Assembly (NCBI GenBank): GCA_010279815.1
Contig: QEOQ01000433.1
Location: 9,022-73,021, forward strand
Source: Brachionus plicatilis
Lineage: Eukaryota; Rotifera; Eurotatoria; Ploima; Brachionidae
DNA: 64,000 nt
Direction of reading: 5' to 3'
Below, piece by piece: positions 22,945-33,000 of this stretch; within the stretch, counting starts at the first letter, position 1, and the number at the start of each line of letters is the position of its first letter. A model generated the notes under the pieces. It was given only the letters and a program-made list of their open reading frames with translations. It did no database searches and had not been told where the DNA came from. A program made the position numbers and the translations under genes.

Positions 22945-23400
22945 TTAGATTTTTTTGAGGTAATTCAGCCTTTATTACGTTTTTTAGAGTAAAGAGTCAT
23001 CATTGGCATCATAATATCAGCTTGCTGGATTCATTATTTCGTTCATTGATGCGATAAAACATGTTCAAGTTCTGTTTTTAGTGAACACATCTGTAAGGGT
23101 TTTATTGTGTAAGGTCTAGTTTTGATTTGGATCAAATTTGTGGAGAATTGAAAGTAATGCAGTGATATTTACAGAAAACTCATTTGATTCTTCCATTGAA
23201 CTATGAGCCAAATAAAATCCTGTTTCTCCATTCTCTTCATTTATTTTGATCCAAATATGCCATTCAAAATTCAGGACAATACATTTTTTTGAACATTTTA
23301 TAATACTGTTAATTTTATTTATAATAGAAATAAATTATTAATTTTCATTCGAAAGGTTAATTTGTGCATTGATGATAGTTGTTTTTTTTTGAAAAGAATG
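22945..23400 (-). pseudogene. Decayed MATH-domain copy
   Basis: Antisense translation recovers the C-terminal half of the family in pieces: a counterpart of the AELPQKKSK tail, of NGYYDANDDS, and of the WHI/GFYL core, with several frame changes between them. The 3' end lines up with the MATH domain of the neighbouring 23719-25464 gene. No head or coiled coil is present upstream. It is a truncated pseudogene from a tandem duplication. Confidence 0.7.
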
Positions 23401-23718
23401 CAATGAATTCACGATAAATCATCAATGAACATCTATGTTAAATAAGAAAATAAAAACGATATTTTGGCATTCATTTTTTCGTTTTTATAGTTGTACTTTA
23501 ATTTGGGACTTTTAAACAACTCTGTAAATTAACTATTTCTAATTAGCTAGTTGAAATATATAATTTGTAAATTTAATTTCAGTAAAATAAAAACAATCAT
23601 ATTTAATTAATACTATTTTATTTTATCATTTTTTTAAAATGGAAAATAAATCAAAAATTTATAAATTTTGATTAGAATTTATTCACCATCATCTTCGTTA
23701 TCTTCATCATCATCATCA

Positions 23719-25464
23719 TCATTTAGATTTTTGTTGAGGTAGTTCAGCTTTTATAAAAGCTCTCAGAGTAATAGAGTCATCATTGGCATCGTAATATCCG
23801 TTTGTCGGATTCATTATTTCTTTGATGGTTGCAAATTTTCGAAGACCAATATAATCACAATCATTTTCACCATTAAAGTGTTTAAGATTTCTAATTAAGT
23901 CTTTATTTGAATCAGATTTATTTAAAAGTGATAGCTCTAGTTTGGCATTTACAGAAAAAATATTAGATTCTTCGCTCAAAATCCCAAATTCCCTGTACAA
24001 ATAAAATCCCATCCATCCATAATCATCATTTAGATCGATCGCAATACACCATTTAATATTTCTGACAATACAATCTTTGGAATACAGATCAACATTTTTA
24101 TCCTTTAATAGAGAAAAATTATTGATAGTTAATTGAATAGTTGCCTCGGCACGGCTATCGTCATCAATTTCATCTTCATTCAAAATAATGATTGTTTCAT
24201 CTTTTGAAACAAGCTCTCCAAATAATTTTTCAATATCAATATCATCATCGACAATAAGCTTAAAATTGGGCTCTTGAAAATCATCTAAAATATTTTGCAC
24301 CAAACTGATGCCATTGTCAATATTTTTTCTATTTTTTTGGTATAAATCAATTTTAGACTCAGTGTCCAAATTTAAATCAACATCTAATTTAATGAAATCT
24401 AACTCATTTGTATTTTTAATTCGTTCTTCGAATTCTTTTAACTTAAGATCTTTCTCCATGTCAATCTTTTCCAATAAACCATCATTGTAATCATCTATCA
24501 TAGCTTTGACTTCTTCTCTACGATGTTCAATTTGTCTTTTTAAACAACCAAAGCTTACATCGATATAATACTTTGGATCATTTTTGTAATCTTCGAACTT
24601 TATCAACAACTCTTCATAGTGATTTTTTTTCAATTCGCAAGTTTTCTCAATCAAAATCAACTTATTTCTCTCCATTTTCAAGCATTCTTGGCTGGTCATG
24701 TCATGTGATTTGCATCTTGGACATGGAAACTTACCATTGCTGTAAAAAATGTCTTTGTATTTGACAGAAAAACCACATGGCAAATAAATGCTTAAATTAT
24801 CCATTTTATCGATGTGATTGCTTTTTTGTAAAGTATTGGCTTTTTCTTTCCAATCTAATTCCCCAAATAACTTTCTAATATCAAAATTCACACTACTTTC
24901 TGTTAACTTAAATTTTAGATTTTTCAAATCGTCAATTATAGTTGTAACCGATCTGATACCATTTTCAATTGCTATTTTATTTTTTTCATAGATATTTAAT
25001 TGAGATTGAATAACTAGATTTTCATCAACATCACAAGAAGCCAAATCTAATGTCTTTAAATTTATTATTCTTTCTTTCATATTTTCTAACTTAAGATTCC
25101 TTTCCATATCTATCTTTTTAATCAAACCATCATGATAATCATCTATCTGTTTATTTAACATCAATTTAATTTCTTCCCTACGAAGGTCAATTTCTCTTTT
25201 TAAAAAATCAAAGCTTTCATCGATATAAAACTTTGGATCATTTTTGGAATCTTCGAAATTTATCATCAACTCTTCATAGTGATTTTTTTTCAATTCACAA
25301 GTTTTCTCAATCAACGTCAATTTATTTCTATCCATTTTCATACATTCTTGGCTGGTCATGTCATGTGATTTGCATACTGGACATGGAAACTTACCATTTC
25401 TGTAAAAAACATCTTTGTATTTGGCAGTAAAACCACATGGTAATATTATGTTGACACCATCCAT
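23719..25464 (-). CDS. Two-module zinc-finger-like/coiled-coil/MATH protein
   Basis: 581 residues from the ATG at 25464 (MDGVNIILPCGF). An upstream in-frame ATG at 25560 would add 32 residues with no family counterpart, so I prefer the downstream start, which matches the position used by relatives. Head 1 has CGF, CPVC, H and C. Head 2 starts at internal Met221 (MDNLSIYLPCGF) with CPRC. Each is followed by an acidic/basic coiled coil. The MATH domain spans about 439-581 (AEATIQLTINNFSLL to FIKAELPQQ). Modules 1 and 2 resemble each other and the plus-strand 1551-2954 gene more than copies A1/A2, so several module duplications or exchanges occurred. All five zinc-type ligands are kept in both heads. 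Confidence 0.8.
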   Translation of the reverse strand: MDGVNIILPCGFTAKYKDVFYRNGKFPCPVCKSHDMTSQECMKMDRNKLTLIEKTCELKKNHYEELMINFEDSKNDPKFYIDESFDFLKREIDLRREEIKLMLNKQIDDYHDGLIKKIDMERNLKLENMKERIINLKTLDLASCDVDENLVIQSQLNIYEKNKIAIENGIRSVTTIIDDLKNLKFKLTESSVNFDIRKLFGELDWKEKANTLQKSNHIDKMDNLSIYLPCGFSVKYKDIFYSNGKFPCPRCKSHDMTSQECLKMERNKLILIEKTCELKKNHYEELLIKFEDYKNDPKYYIDVSFGCLKRQIEHRREEVKAMIDDYNDGLLEKIDMEKDLKLKEFEERIKNTNELDFIKLDVDLNLDTESKIDLYQKNRKNIDNGISLVQNILDDFQEPNFKLIVDDDIDIEKLFGELVSKDETIIILNEDEIDDDSRAEATIQLTINNFSLLKDKNVDLYSKDCIVRNIKWCIAIDLNDDYGWMGFYLYREFGILSEESNIFSVNAKLELSLLNKSDSNKDLIRNLKHFNGENDCDYIGLRKFATIKEIMNPTNGYYDANDDSITLRAFIKAELPQQKSK

Positions 25465-26069
25465 TGTGTCTAATTTTGTCAATTTTTTAATAATAAAATA
25501 TTTAAAATATAATTTTTTATGAAATTTAAAACCAACCCATTTTTTTGTTTTTAGTGTCAAATTATGGTACGAGTTTTGGATTCAGGATTAAGAAGTCAGA
25601 AAACAGTTAATTTGTTGTAAATTAATTTTTTAAGTAATTTTTAAATAAATTTTATCTGTATGAATTATTTAACTCTTATTATAATTAAATATAAATATCT
25701 TTCTGAAAATTATTAAGAACATTTACATTATTTTTGACTTAAAATTAGACTTGACTTTTATGTGTCTTTAGTTTAATTTCATTTAAATGAAAATACCCTT
25801 AAAAAAGATTTTTTGGTTACAAAAAAGAATTAAATATGATTCCAAGAAAAAGTGAAAAATGATATAAAATTATATTTTAAAAAGAATTTTGAATAGAATA
25901 ATTTGGTTTAAGTATTATTGTTTAATAGCTGAAAATAAAAAATATTATACACTGGTTAGATAAAAAGTTAATATGAGAGTTTTATTTAACCAGAGTTGTT
26001 TAAAAGTCCCAAAAAAAAGTCTAAGTCATTAAAAAAAAAGTCCAAGTCATGACTTTTTTTTTTTTTTTC
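25465..26069. other. Intergenic, no gene seen
   Basis: AT-rich DNA upstream of the family gene, carrying the start of another gttgtttaaaagtc element at about 25992. I see no gene or RNA. Confidence 0.5.
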
Positions 26070-26204
26070 AAAGTCCAAGTCAAGACTTTTTTTTTCTTTT
26101 TTTTTTTCAAAAGTCCCACCAAAGACTTTAATTTTTTTTTAAAAAAAAGTCTTTGGTGGGACTTTTGAAGAAAAAAAGAAAAAAAAAGTCTTGACTTGGA
26201 CTTT
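26070..26204. repeat. Near-perfect palindrome of the aagtc-rich element
   Basis: Arms of about 60 bp (26070-26130 and 26146-26204) are inverted copies, differing at few positions and separated by about 15 bp. Each arm contains agtccaagtcaagactt and aaagtcccaccaaagactt. The palindrome lies inside a gttgtttaaaagtc family member beginning near 25992. Such a structure should form a strong hairpin in single strands. Confidence 0.8.
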
Positions 26205-26632
26205 TTTCCAAAAATCCAATTTGAATATGAGGCCTAGGGCTGAAAAATTAATTTGATCATAACTTGATTTTGATTTAAACTTTTGGTCTAGAAACAAGTC
26301 TCGTTAGTTTATATGAGAAAATAAAGTTATTTTACTTTGTTTGGAAAATTGGTAATTAAAGGCCATCATTTAATGAACTGATTTAATCATCATTTAATGA
26401 AATTTGTCAGTCGTTTAGTTTTTTTGTCAGAATAATTAGTTTATTATAGTCAGCTAAAACAAATTAAATTAGTCACCACTTTTAGTTATTTTTGTCATCT
26501 TAGAAAAAATTAATTTGTCACCCCCAAAAAATATAAGCCGTAATTAAATGTTAAGCAAATTCTAGTGAAATTTTAAAATTTCAGGTAAGCTTTTTGTATA
26601 ATAGGACGTGAGATTACTAATTTCTCAACTTA

Positions 26633-27002
26633 CAGCGGTTCTAATAAAAACGTAACGCCTGCGATCCGGCCGGCCAACGCTAACTTTGGCGTCCCAACAC
26701 GTCCGAACCGTCCGACCTAACCCTTATTTTGCCCGAATAAGAATTATTTTTTTTAAAATTCAATTTTAAAAAAATTAATTTTTATTCTTTAAAATAAATT
26801 AAAAAAAATTTAATTTTGACCATAAATTTTAATTTATCAAAATAAATAATTTAAACAAAATTTTAGATGATTAAAATAATAGCCTGGACTAGGCTCGGCT
26901 AGGTCAGCCGGTTCGGAGCCGCAAACAGGCCGGGACGGATGGCCGCGCTGGCCGTTGTTTGGACGCGGCTTTTTTTGCGTTACGTTTTTATTGGAACCGC
27001 TG
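26633..27002. mobile_element. MITE with 25-bp terminal inverted repeats and TA target site
   Basis: 370 bp. The ends cagcggttctaataaaaacg and, inverted, cagcggttccaataaaaacg match over about 25 bp with one difference, and both sides are flanked by TA. TA duplication plus CAG termini fit the Tc1/mariner/pogo superfamily. The interior is GC-rich near both ends (cggccggcc, ggccgggacggatgg) and very AT-rich in the middle, with no frame for a transposase. It is therefore a non-autonomous element. Confidence 0.85.
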
Positions 27003-27156
27003 TACATATGAATAAAAAAAATTATAAAATAAATTTTTTATTTTTGGTTTGATATTAAAAAAGAATATATATTTGAAAACAGAAATTTTAAAAGCAAGAA
27101 TAAATTGTAAAATTTATGAAAATAATCGTAATTAAAGTGATAAAAGAAAATCAAAA

Positions 27157-29717
27157 TTATTTTATAGAATTTTTTTGAGGCAATTCAGCTTTTACAGTTG
27201 CTTTTAAGGTAACGAAGTCTTCATTGGCATTATAATATCCATTTTTTGGATTCATTATTTCGTTAATGGTTGTAAATTTAAAATATCCGTGACCGCTATT
27301 TTGGGTGAATAAATATTCAAACTTACGACTTAAGTCTTTCTTTGAATCAGATTTGTTTAAAAGCGAAAGCTCAACATCGGAATTTACAGGAAATTTATTT
27401 GACTTAGCTGTTGAATTACAAAACACATAAAATCCCACCCATCCATCTTCTTTATTTAGTTTGATCTCAATAAACCATTCAAAATTTCGGACAAAACATT
27501 TTTTTGAACATATTATAAAATTCTTTTTATCCTTTAGGAGAGAAAAATTATTTATTTTTAAATGAATGGTCATCTCAGAACGGTTATCATCATCAAATTC
27601 ATCTTTATTTAGAATAATACTTGTTTCTTCTTTTGAATAAAGCTCTCCAAATAATTTATTAATATCAATATTGTCACTTCTATCTGTAAGCTTCAATTTA
27701 GGCTCCTTGAAATCTTCTAAAATATTTTTGATCAAACCAATACCAATATCAATTTTTATGTTATTCTTTTCATAAAAATCTAATTTAGAATATACATCTA
27801 AATTTGTATCAACATTTAACGAATTTAAATCAAATGTCTCTGCTTGTTTTATTTTTTCTTCGACATCTTTTAACTTTATATCCCTTTCCATATCTATCTT
27901 TTTCAATAATCCATCGTGATAATCGTCTATCTTTTTATTTAGTAAAGCTTTTATTTCTTCCCTACGAAGGTCAGCTTCTCTTTTTAAGCAATCAAATCTT
28001 TCATCGATATAGTGCTTGGGGTCATTTTTATAATTTTCAAATTCTTTCATAAATTCTCTGTATTGATTCTTTTTTAGATCAAAATTAATCTCATTAATCA
28101 ACATCTTATTTTTTCTCATATTCAAACATTCTTGTCTTGTTATTATTATTATTTATTATTATTTATTAGTTTAAAGCCCCATAGGCAAGATTACAAAAAA
28201 AATTACATTAAATTCGAGATAAATTAAAAAAAAGAAAAGAAAGAAAATTGCACCAGTGTTACTAAGTAAAAAAGTTTACCCTCAAAAGATCATTTAAAAT
28301 TTTATAAAAATAAAAGTAATCCAATTTTAGTTCCATATTGATTTTTATTTGCGAGCACACAAACTTAACCGAGTCAACCAAGCCACGATTTTTATCTAAA
28401 AATATATGATCAATTATGACTATTGAAGTCTTTGTGCTATATTCCATCGGATCAAAGTGTATCTTTTTCTCTAGGTTCTTGAGCTGTTTGCAATATGAAG
28501 TATTTTTTTGTTCAAAAGTCGAGTAATCCGAATGTAAAAATAGGAGTAACTCCCAACAGATTTTACTGTTTTTAAGCTGTTTCATAAAAAATATCTTGTG
28601 TTTCATATAAAGTTGTTCTACCGTTTCAAGACGTAGAGCCTCTAACATCGGTCTGAACCTGGCATATTTCTTTATGTCAAACATTCTCTTAATTAGTAAA
28701 TTTTGCCTGATATCAAGTTCACCAAGTTTAGTTTCACCTACAAATACCAGGTCTAAGTGGTATCGAAAAATCGATTGGCAAAATTGCTTGTATAGAAAGC
28801 CAACTAATCCCGGTGGTGCAGCTTTTGGTTTACAGCCGAGGCCAAAAAGGGAGTAGAAGCTCTTTTCTACTTTCTTCCATTTCTCTTCGACAAAATTCCA
28901 AACAAATTCACTATTGCCTATTGGAAGGCCTAAATATTCTACATTCTCATTTTGAGGTATTTCATTACCATTTAAGGTGAAATTTCTCATCATTTTAGCT
29001 TTACCTTTTTGAAAGACTAAAGCCGCTGATTTCAAAGGATTAAAGTCAATTTTCCACCGCTGAGCATACTTGGAGCATTTGTCAAGTAAAGTTTGACAAT
29101 GACTAAAGGAGGGTGCTTGGATCACAAGATCATCACAGTAACCAATTACGGACAAGTTAGTCCCATTAATTGAGGCACCAAGATTTAGCTCAGTACACTC
29201 AGTCAATAATTCGTTGATGAAAAAATTAAACAAATAAGGAGAAAGAATACCTCCTTGTTTTACACCTTCAGTTGAGTCCAACATATCACCAAGTTCGTTA
29301 TCATATTTGACAATAATTTTAGAGATTCGGTAGTACTTGTAGAGTATGCGCCACAGTCCATCAGGAATTCGATTAATTAGCTTCAAGAAAAGGCCATCCC
29401 TCCATAGTTTGTCAAACGCTTTACTAGCATCCAAAAAAACGACATGAAGTTTAGATCCATTTTGCCTATAGTAATTGATCGTTTCATTTACAATAAAATA
29501 TGCATGCTTACATGATAAGTTTTTTTTGTATCCAAATTGATTAACATGAATTTGATTGAAGCAGTCCATTTTACCAAGAAGCATAGCTTCAAAGATTGTG
29601 GCAAAATGTTATGTCATGTTTTATGCAAACTGGACATGGAAATTTGGCAATGCTGTAAAAAACATCTTTGTATTTGGCAGAAAAACCACACGGTAATATA
29701 ATTATTTCATTTTCCAT
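27157..29717 (-). pseudogene. Coiled-coil/MATH family gene split by a LINE insertion
   Basis: The 5' part (29607-29717) begins MENEIIILPCGF and runs through CPVC to HDIT. The 3' part (28137 down to 27157) resumes exactly at RQECLNMRKNKM, continues through the coiled coil and ends in a complete MATH domain (SEMTIHLKINNFSLL to TVKAELPQ). The two pieces are in the same frame and would encode a one-module protein of about 360 residues. Between them lies a LINE in the same orientation with its AAT-type tail next to the 3' piece. The 3' piece has no other damage, so the insertion is recent. The gene is presumed inactive, although translation of the 322-residue remnant from its own ATG cannot be excluded. 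Confidence 0.85.
28141..29606 (-). mobile_element. 5'-truncated LINE encoding reverse transcriptase
   Basis: The open frame (28262-29584, extending in frame to about 29605) encodes a non-LTR reverse transcriptase core. Motif A is VVFLDASKAFDKLW, motif B is GVKQGGILSPYLF, and the catalytic motif is GYCDDLVI (YxDD). Thumb and connection regions follow. The endonuclease and ORF1 are missing, as expected for a 5' truncation. After the stop codon the 3' UTR is about 100 bp and ends in an AATAAT-type tail rather than poly-A. The hexamer ATAACA occurs at both junctions and may be part of a target-site duplication. The RT frame is intact but the element cannot be autonomous. The clade is not resolved by eye; a Jockey/CR1-type group is likely. 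Confidence 0.9.
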
Positions 29718-30432
29718 TATTTCTAATTTTCTTAAATTTCAAACTGATAAAATTATAAAAGATTTAAAATTTTTTATCACCAAAATTCATAATATTCTTA
29801 ATTTTCTGTTTGCGATCTATAAATACACTTGTGATTAAAAAATACTTTTTTTTCTAAAAAAATTGCACTCTCTTTTAGGACTGAAAAAATTTGGATTAAA
29901 ACTGAAGTCTATTTTGAGTTAATTTTTTTTTCCAGGTATTTTATGAAAAAAAATGTATTCTTTTAAATAGCTTTTTCTTAGTTGCCACTGATCATTATTT
30001 TATTAGATTGATTAGCACAATGTCTCTTTGAGGTCAATCATTTCTATATTCTTACAAAAAGTAATTTTGTTTCAAAAGAGTTTTTTTAAAAATTTTTATT
30101 TTTTTGTGACAAAAAAACTAAAATTTGTGCCTTAAAGAATTTCAAGTCATTATAAAATTTTGTTTTTTTTTGAATTGAGAAAATTAATCCAGTCACATAC
30201 ATTGAATAAATTTCCTATTAAAAGATGTAAAATAATTTTAGATCGTTTTTGAACCTTTAATTTTAAAAACCTAAACCTTTTATTTAATTTTAATTACAGT
30301 TAAGTAATTTATACGTAATACTTGATTAGATTTAGAAATCCACAGAAAAAATAAAGATTCTTATCTAATCAATCTTAGTCCTGTTATAAAATTAAATTAA
30401 CAACTGAATCAAAAATTCCTTTTTGAATCTTT
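29718..30432. other. Intergenic, no gene seen
   Basis: AT-rich DNA between two broken family members. No frame, RNA or clear repeat is supported. Confidence 0.5.
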
Positions 30433-30669
30433 TTAACTTTTAAATGGACTAATGACGGGTCTCCCCGGTAGTGTTATCAACTGAGTAAAATTTTTCTTTT
30501 TTTGCTCAAGATTAAACTCATTAAGTACCAACCTATTTTTTGGCATTTTCAAACATTCTTCGCTTGAAATGTCATGTGATTTGCAAACAGGGCATGAAAA
30601 ATGTATTTTATTGTAAAATATGTCTTTGTATTTACTGCTGAAGCCACAAGGTATTATTAGATTTTCCAT
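30433..30669 (-). pseudogene. N-terminal head fragment of the zinc-finger/coiled-coil family
   Basis: 78 residues start with MENLIIPCGFSSKYKDIFY and retain CPVC, H and C. The homology breaks off about 20 residues into the coiled coil, where sequence for ITLPGRPVISPFKS of different composition takes over before a stop. No coiled coil or MATH remnant follows. It is a truncated copy. A micro-protein carrying only the zinc knuckle is possible but unproven. Confidence 0.65.
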
Positions 30670-31464
30670 TTTTTATCGAATTATTCAAATTTTAATCATC
30701 TAAAAAAATTTAAATCTTTGATTATAACGATTTTTTGATTATTTTCTGAATATTTTTTAAATGTCTTATTTTTCTTATTATCTCAATTTGAAGTTCAAGC
30801 CTTTTCTTAAAATACAAAAATCGTTTTGTTTACAAGAATAAATTTTTAAATAAATTTAATATTTTTTTAAATTAAAATTAAATTTGATTTAAATTTTAGT
30901 TATTAAAGTTTTAAATAGCTCTTTGTGTTCTTCAGTATGGCCAAAATGTGACTCACTAAAAGTCAATGTGACATATTGATAGTGAAAATTTTGATCATGA
31001 AATCGCTGATCCCCGAATTGCTGATCATTATTTTATGATCTAAAAATTAAAATGTATTTTTGTGGTCAAAAAATTTTTTAATAATAAAAATTTATTATTA
31101 GAAAAAAAATATCTTGATAAAATATTCGATATATTTCTAAAAATTAAAAGTGTTTTCTGGATATATGGACTTTAAAACTTTTTTCATTTTTCATTTTCCA
31201 TTTTAAGTCCACAAATCGGGTATTGTACTGAGTTTTTATGCTAAAGCTGAAAATATTTGTTAGATGTATTTAATTACATGAATTAATTTATAAATAATTA
31301 AAAAATTTTTGGTGATCAGATCAGGTGATTTTATGGATCATAAAAAATAATTAAAAATAATAATTTTTTTTATTGTTTTTTAAAGAATTTATTTCAAAAA
31401 AATTTTTTTTTAATTTTTTAAAATTAAAATAAGAAAAATTAGTTCTTTATATTCGATTTAATTT

Positions 31465-32607
31465 TCACTCTTTATATTCAGTTTTCTTTAAAAGATTATT
31501 TTTACGATACCATTTTTTCTTTTCCCTCTTAGGTAATTCACTCTTTATTGCTGCTATAAAAGTAACAGAGTCGTCATTTCCATCTAAAAATCCATTTTTT
31601 TCATGCATTATATCATGCACAGTTGAATAAAATTGATATCCCCAATTCCAATCATTTTTGTTGAATAAATGTTCAAAATTATAACTTAAGTTTTTGTTTG
31701 AATCAAATTTATTTAAAATTGAAAGTTGAGCAGCGACATTTACACTAAATTTGATTTTTTTATTTAATATTGAATCACAGTACAAAAAAAATCCCATTTT
31801 CCCAGTCTCTTCGCTAAATATGATCCCAATGTGCCATTCAAATTTTCTAATAATACATTTTTTTGAATACACTCTAAAATTCTTTTTATCTTTTAAAAGA
31901 GAAAATTTATTAATAATTAATTTAATGGTTGCCTCAGAACGACTTTCATCGTCAATCTCTTCTTTATTAAAATAAATAAATGTTTCCTCTTTTAAATAAA
32001 GCTCTCCGAACAGTTTTGTATCACCAATATTGTCACTACTATCTGTTAGCTTAAACTTAGGCTCTTTCAAATCACCAATTATATTTTTTACCAAATTGAT
32101 ACCTTTGTCGATTTCTATTTTACTTTTTTTATAAAATACTAATTTTGAATAAATATCTAAATTTTTATCATGATTTAAATTGACCAAATCTAATGTCTCT
32201 ATTTGTTGAATTTTTTCTGCTATATCTTTTAATTTAAGATCTCTTTCCATGTCAATCTTTTTCAATTAATCATCACTATAACCATCTATTATTTTATTTA
32301 GCATAACTTTGATTTCTTTTTGACGACTTTTAATTTTCTTTTTTAAACAGTCATAACTTTCATCTAAAAATATCTGTGGGTCATTTTTATACTTCTCGAA
32401 TATTTTCAACAACTTTTCGTAATTTTTCTTTTTTAGGTATAGATTAATCTCATTTATCAACATCTTATTTCTTGTCATACTCAAACATTCTTCGCTTGTT
32501 ATGTCATGTATTTTACAAACTGGACATGGAAACCTTCCTTTTCTGTAAAAAATGTCTTTGCTTTTGGCGGAAAAACCACATGGCAATACAATGCTCACAT
32601 CATCCAT
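31465..32607 (-). pseudogene. One-module coiled-coil/MATH gene with a single nonsense codon
   Basis: The whole gene is collinear with intact relatives: MDDVSIVLPCGF head with CPVC, H and C, a coiled coil, and a MATH domain (SEATIKLIINKFSLL to AIKSELPKRE). The frame is interrupted only by TAA at 32266-32268, where relatives have a Leu codon (TTA) in the D-Y-H-D-G-L-L-K-K motif, so a single T-to-A change accounts for it. Upstream and downstream parts are in the same frame (114 and 266 codons). It is a very young pseudogene, a segregating null allele, or an assembly error. Its 5' end faces the CCDC57-like gene, 393 bp away. Confidence 0.8.
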
Positions 32608-33000
32608 TTTTCAAAATTTTAAACTAAACAAAAATTTAAGGAGCATATTTTTGAAAATATTTTTTTACTTTTACAACTAAAATTCTTTTATTTTTAGATT
32701 CAATTTTTGAATAATTAAATGCTTTCATTAAAAAATTAAAAAAAAATTTTTTTAATCTTTTATATTTTTAAAATTTTATTTTTGTTTTAAGGATTTTCAT
32801 TTTTTTAGTTAAATTGTTAAATTTAAATTTTAGATGAGATAGCGAAATCCATTTTAAGCTTAAATAGATGATTTTTAATTTAAGTCCTTTGGAAAATGTA
32901 CAATATCAAAATAAACTTCACTTGAACATTGCTTAGCAACTGTTTATAAAAATTCTTATATTTTATTCTATTTTAAATTTAAAGTGGACTTTTGAAAAAG

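Noticed and set aside
25465..25560. Upstream in-frame ATG at 25560 extending the two-module gene by 32 residues
   Set aside because: Relatives start at the MD-x-LPCGF head. The extension has no counterpart and looks like translated leader.
31465..32607. Stop-codon readthrough or two separate genes
   Set aside because: The break is a single Leu-to-stop substitution in a conserved motif. No readthrough context or new start supports two genes.
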